From Gymnopilus junonius (lineage: Eukaryota > Basidiomycota > Agaricomycetes > Agaricales > Galerinaceae), in assembly GCA_015501075.1 (NCBI GenBank), contig JADNYJ010000898.1, forward strand, positions 1-10,018: 10,018 nucleotides of DNA, written 5' to 3'. This document shows, one piece after another, positions 8,609 to 10,018 of this stretch (its first letter is position 1; each line of letters begins with the position of its first letter). The position numbers and the translations under genes are program-made. The notes beneath the pieces were generated by a model. The model searched no databases and was not told where the DNA came from. It saw only the letters and a list, made by a program, of their open reading frames with translations.

Positions 8609-9518
8609 GGTTACTTCGTTCAGGGCCCCGAACGCAATTGTATCGGTTCAACTCCAATGAAGTCGACAAATTCCGGAATTGTGCAGGTCTGGCAGTCTGG
8701 TGCGGGCAGTAGCGGTCCTACGGAGAACCCAATGCGACGGAGAACTATGGCCTTCACTTGGTCGCCTTCTCACGTATAAGCCGATAGTACTGCCTCGTGG
8801 TCGCTATTTTCTCCATAGCTTCCGTGACTCTGTGTCATGTGTGCAGATCGGCATCCTGGCATGGATAACTAAGAAAGAAAGATCCTTCAGCGCAAAGGGT
8901 GTACTCTACAGCGATTTGCGTGTTAGAGAGGGCGGTCAGATCACGGAAAAGGACAGAGCTCGGTAAGATAATAGAAATTTCGTGATTGACTTCTATTAAC
9001 TTCGTTTTCTCGGCCCGTTAAAGAGCCATCCGGCATGACGGGCGTCATCGATTCATCGTCACACTCCTTGGTAATGTGTAGCCCAACCGAAGATCTATCA
9101 GAGGCTACCGAATATTTGATGGACAGACGACCATCTTCTTGATATCACAATGAGTCAGAACCAGAGCAAAGGAATAGCGCTCTATCTGCTTTTGGGCCTT
9201 CCTTTTTTTATCTGAGGATTCCTTTTTGTCAGGTTGAGGAAAGAAATGCGGATATGCCTCAAAGCACCATGAATCAACTGACTAGGGCAGTTTGCACGGT
9301 GGGTTACCCTTTCTCGCGGTGCCTAAAGGAATGCTGATAAGTATGGAGTATATGTTGGTGCTATGTTACACATGCTTGACTGTTCTATAAGTAAGTAATA
9401 TTATAATAAAGATAGTACAACCGTCCGACGTCCTGCAAATCCGCTGACCTCTCCGTGATTTCGGGCAGCCCAAGTAAGGGAGTGGATGGCCGTGTAATAG
9501 ACCAGGCAGACGTCTTTG
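8609..9518. other. Promoter and intergenic region upstream of the membrane-protein gene
   Basis: Immediately upstream of the ATG at 8608 (minus strand) are a CCAAT box (plus-strand orientation) at 8654-8658 and the 12-bp palindrome AATTCCGGAATT at 8669-8680. A spliceable small plus-strand ORF (8732-8966) is possible but weakly supported. The rest, to 9518, shows only short open frames such as a 21-codon one starting at 9150. A plus-strand AATAAA occurs at 9405-9410. No RNA gene or mobile element was seen. Confidence 0.5.
8669..8680. promoter_or_regulatory. 12-bp perfect palindrome in the membrane-protein gene promoter
   Basis: AATTCCGGAATT is a perfect palindrome 61-72 bp upstream of the ATG at 8608. 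Its core TTCCGGAA fits nTTCnnGAAn, the tail-to-tail pair of heat-shock-factor half sites, but two units are fewer than most functional elements have. It could be a site for any dimeric regulator. Confidence 0.3.
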
Positions 9519-9881
9519 TTATCCCAAACTTGTTGTGATGAAGAGCCTGCGCTCTGTCTCCCGGCGTAATCTTCCCGCTCCACCACATAGAATCATGGCA
9601 CCAGGTTCTTGACTTGCCCAACCCAAGATACCAAGCGAAAATAATAACTGACAGACAAGGCGATACTGCCTCATGAATAACCGCATTCGGCTTCGCATCC
9701 TCATCCATTCGTCGTCGAACTTCAAATAATCGGGTTGTCCGATGCGTTGTCGTCTGCACTTCTTGCATGGGCGAAAAGCAACAGGCGGAAAAGAGGGAGA
9801 TGTAGGCGGGGAACCAGGTGGCGGCGCATCGTAGTTTAGGTCATTCATGGTTGAGATTCCCCTTGCGTCGGAACGCACCAT
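9519..9881 (-). CDS. Hypothetical proline-rich protein; exon structure unresolved
   Basis: An ATG at 9881, or an in-frame one at 9848, opens a frame of about 120 codons ending at TAA 9521-9519. The first third is proline-rich (APPPGSPPTSPSFPP) and is followed by FRPCKKCRRQR, a single CxxC in a basic stretch that resembles half of a fungal zinc-cluster motif but lacks the other cysteines. Next come an acidic-aromatic segment (DYLKFDDEWMRMRSRMR) and a short hydrophobic run. A second frame (9768-9385) overlaps it and stays open further downstream, so an intron between about 9680 and 9600 may switch frames; I found no clear acceptor. A TATAAT on the minus strand lies near 9940, about 60 bp upstream of the first ATG. 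I do not recognise the product. Confidence 0.35.
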   Translation of the reverse strand: MVRSDARGISTMNDLNYDAPPPGSPPTSPSFPPVAFRPCKKCRRQRIGQPDYLKFDDEWMRMRSRMRLFMRQYRLVCQLLFSLGILGWASQEPGAMILCGGAGRLRRETERRLFITTSLG

Positions 9882-10018
9882 ACTGCCGCTGGTATCATGA
9901 TCCACGTCGTGAGCATCTCGGCCAAGCCCAACTTGGACTATTATAAGAGTGGTACCATTCCCTGTTCGTGTATGACATAGGGTCAGGGGACATGAGTTTT
10001 TACAGGAATAAAAAAGGG
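9882..10018. other. Upstream flank of the last minus-strand ORF
   Basis: It contains the minus-strand TATAAT-like element at about 9939-9945 and otherwise no coding signal. The window ends here, so any further upstream exon would lie outside it. Confidence 0.35.

Overview
The window looks like nuclear DNA of a mushroom-forming basidiomycete (Agaricomycetes; an agaric is the best guess). The evidence is short GT-AG introns (51-227 nt) with CTNAC-like branch sites, a divergent F-box/leucine-rich protein of the kind expanded in agaric genomes, and two membrane-protein genes whose spliced products look like proteins I know from basidiomycetes. I see no bacterial, viral or transposon gene.

Layout. 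1-1766: AT-rich and without a convincing gene, with some minus-strand protein-like debris and a palindrome-rich promoter at its right end. 1767-3680 (+): five-exon F-box/LRR-like gene, 553 aa. 3681-4521: gap between convergent genes, with polyadenylation signals for the gene on its right and a doubtful 39-codon ORF. 5258-4522 (-): two-exon gene for a small-subunit-like protein of serine palmitoyltransferase, 169 aa. 5259-5772: its promoter and the 3' flank of the next gene. 8608-5773 (-): four-exon gene for an 835-aa protein, with a long disordered Pro/Ser-rich and acidic N-terminal region followed by about four membrane helices. 8609-9518: promoter and intergenic DNA with one weak small-gene candidate. 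9881-9519 (-): a poorly supported proline-rich ORF whose exon structure I could not resolve.

Three of the four gene calls are on the minus strand, in tandem; the F-box gene converges on them. The two membrane-protein genes are adjacent and in the same orientation, with about 0.5 kb between them. The small SPT subunit would act in the ER at the first step of sphingolipid synthesis. The partner membrane protein has no function I can name, so a shared role is only a possibility. All splice sites were read by eye and checked by reading-frame continuity and, where possible, by remembered family sequence. No alignment or transcript data were available.
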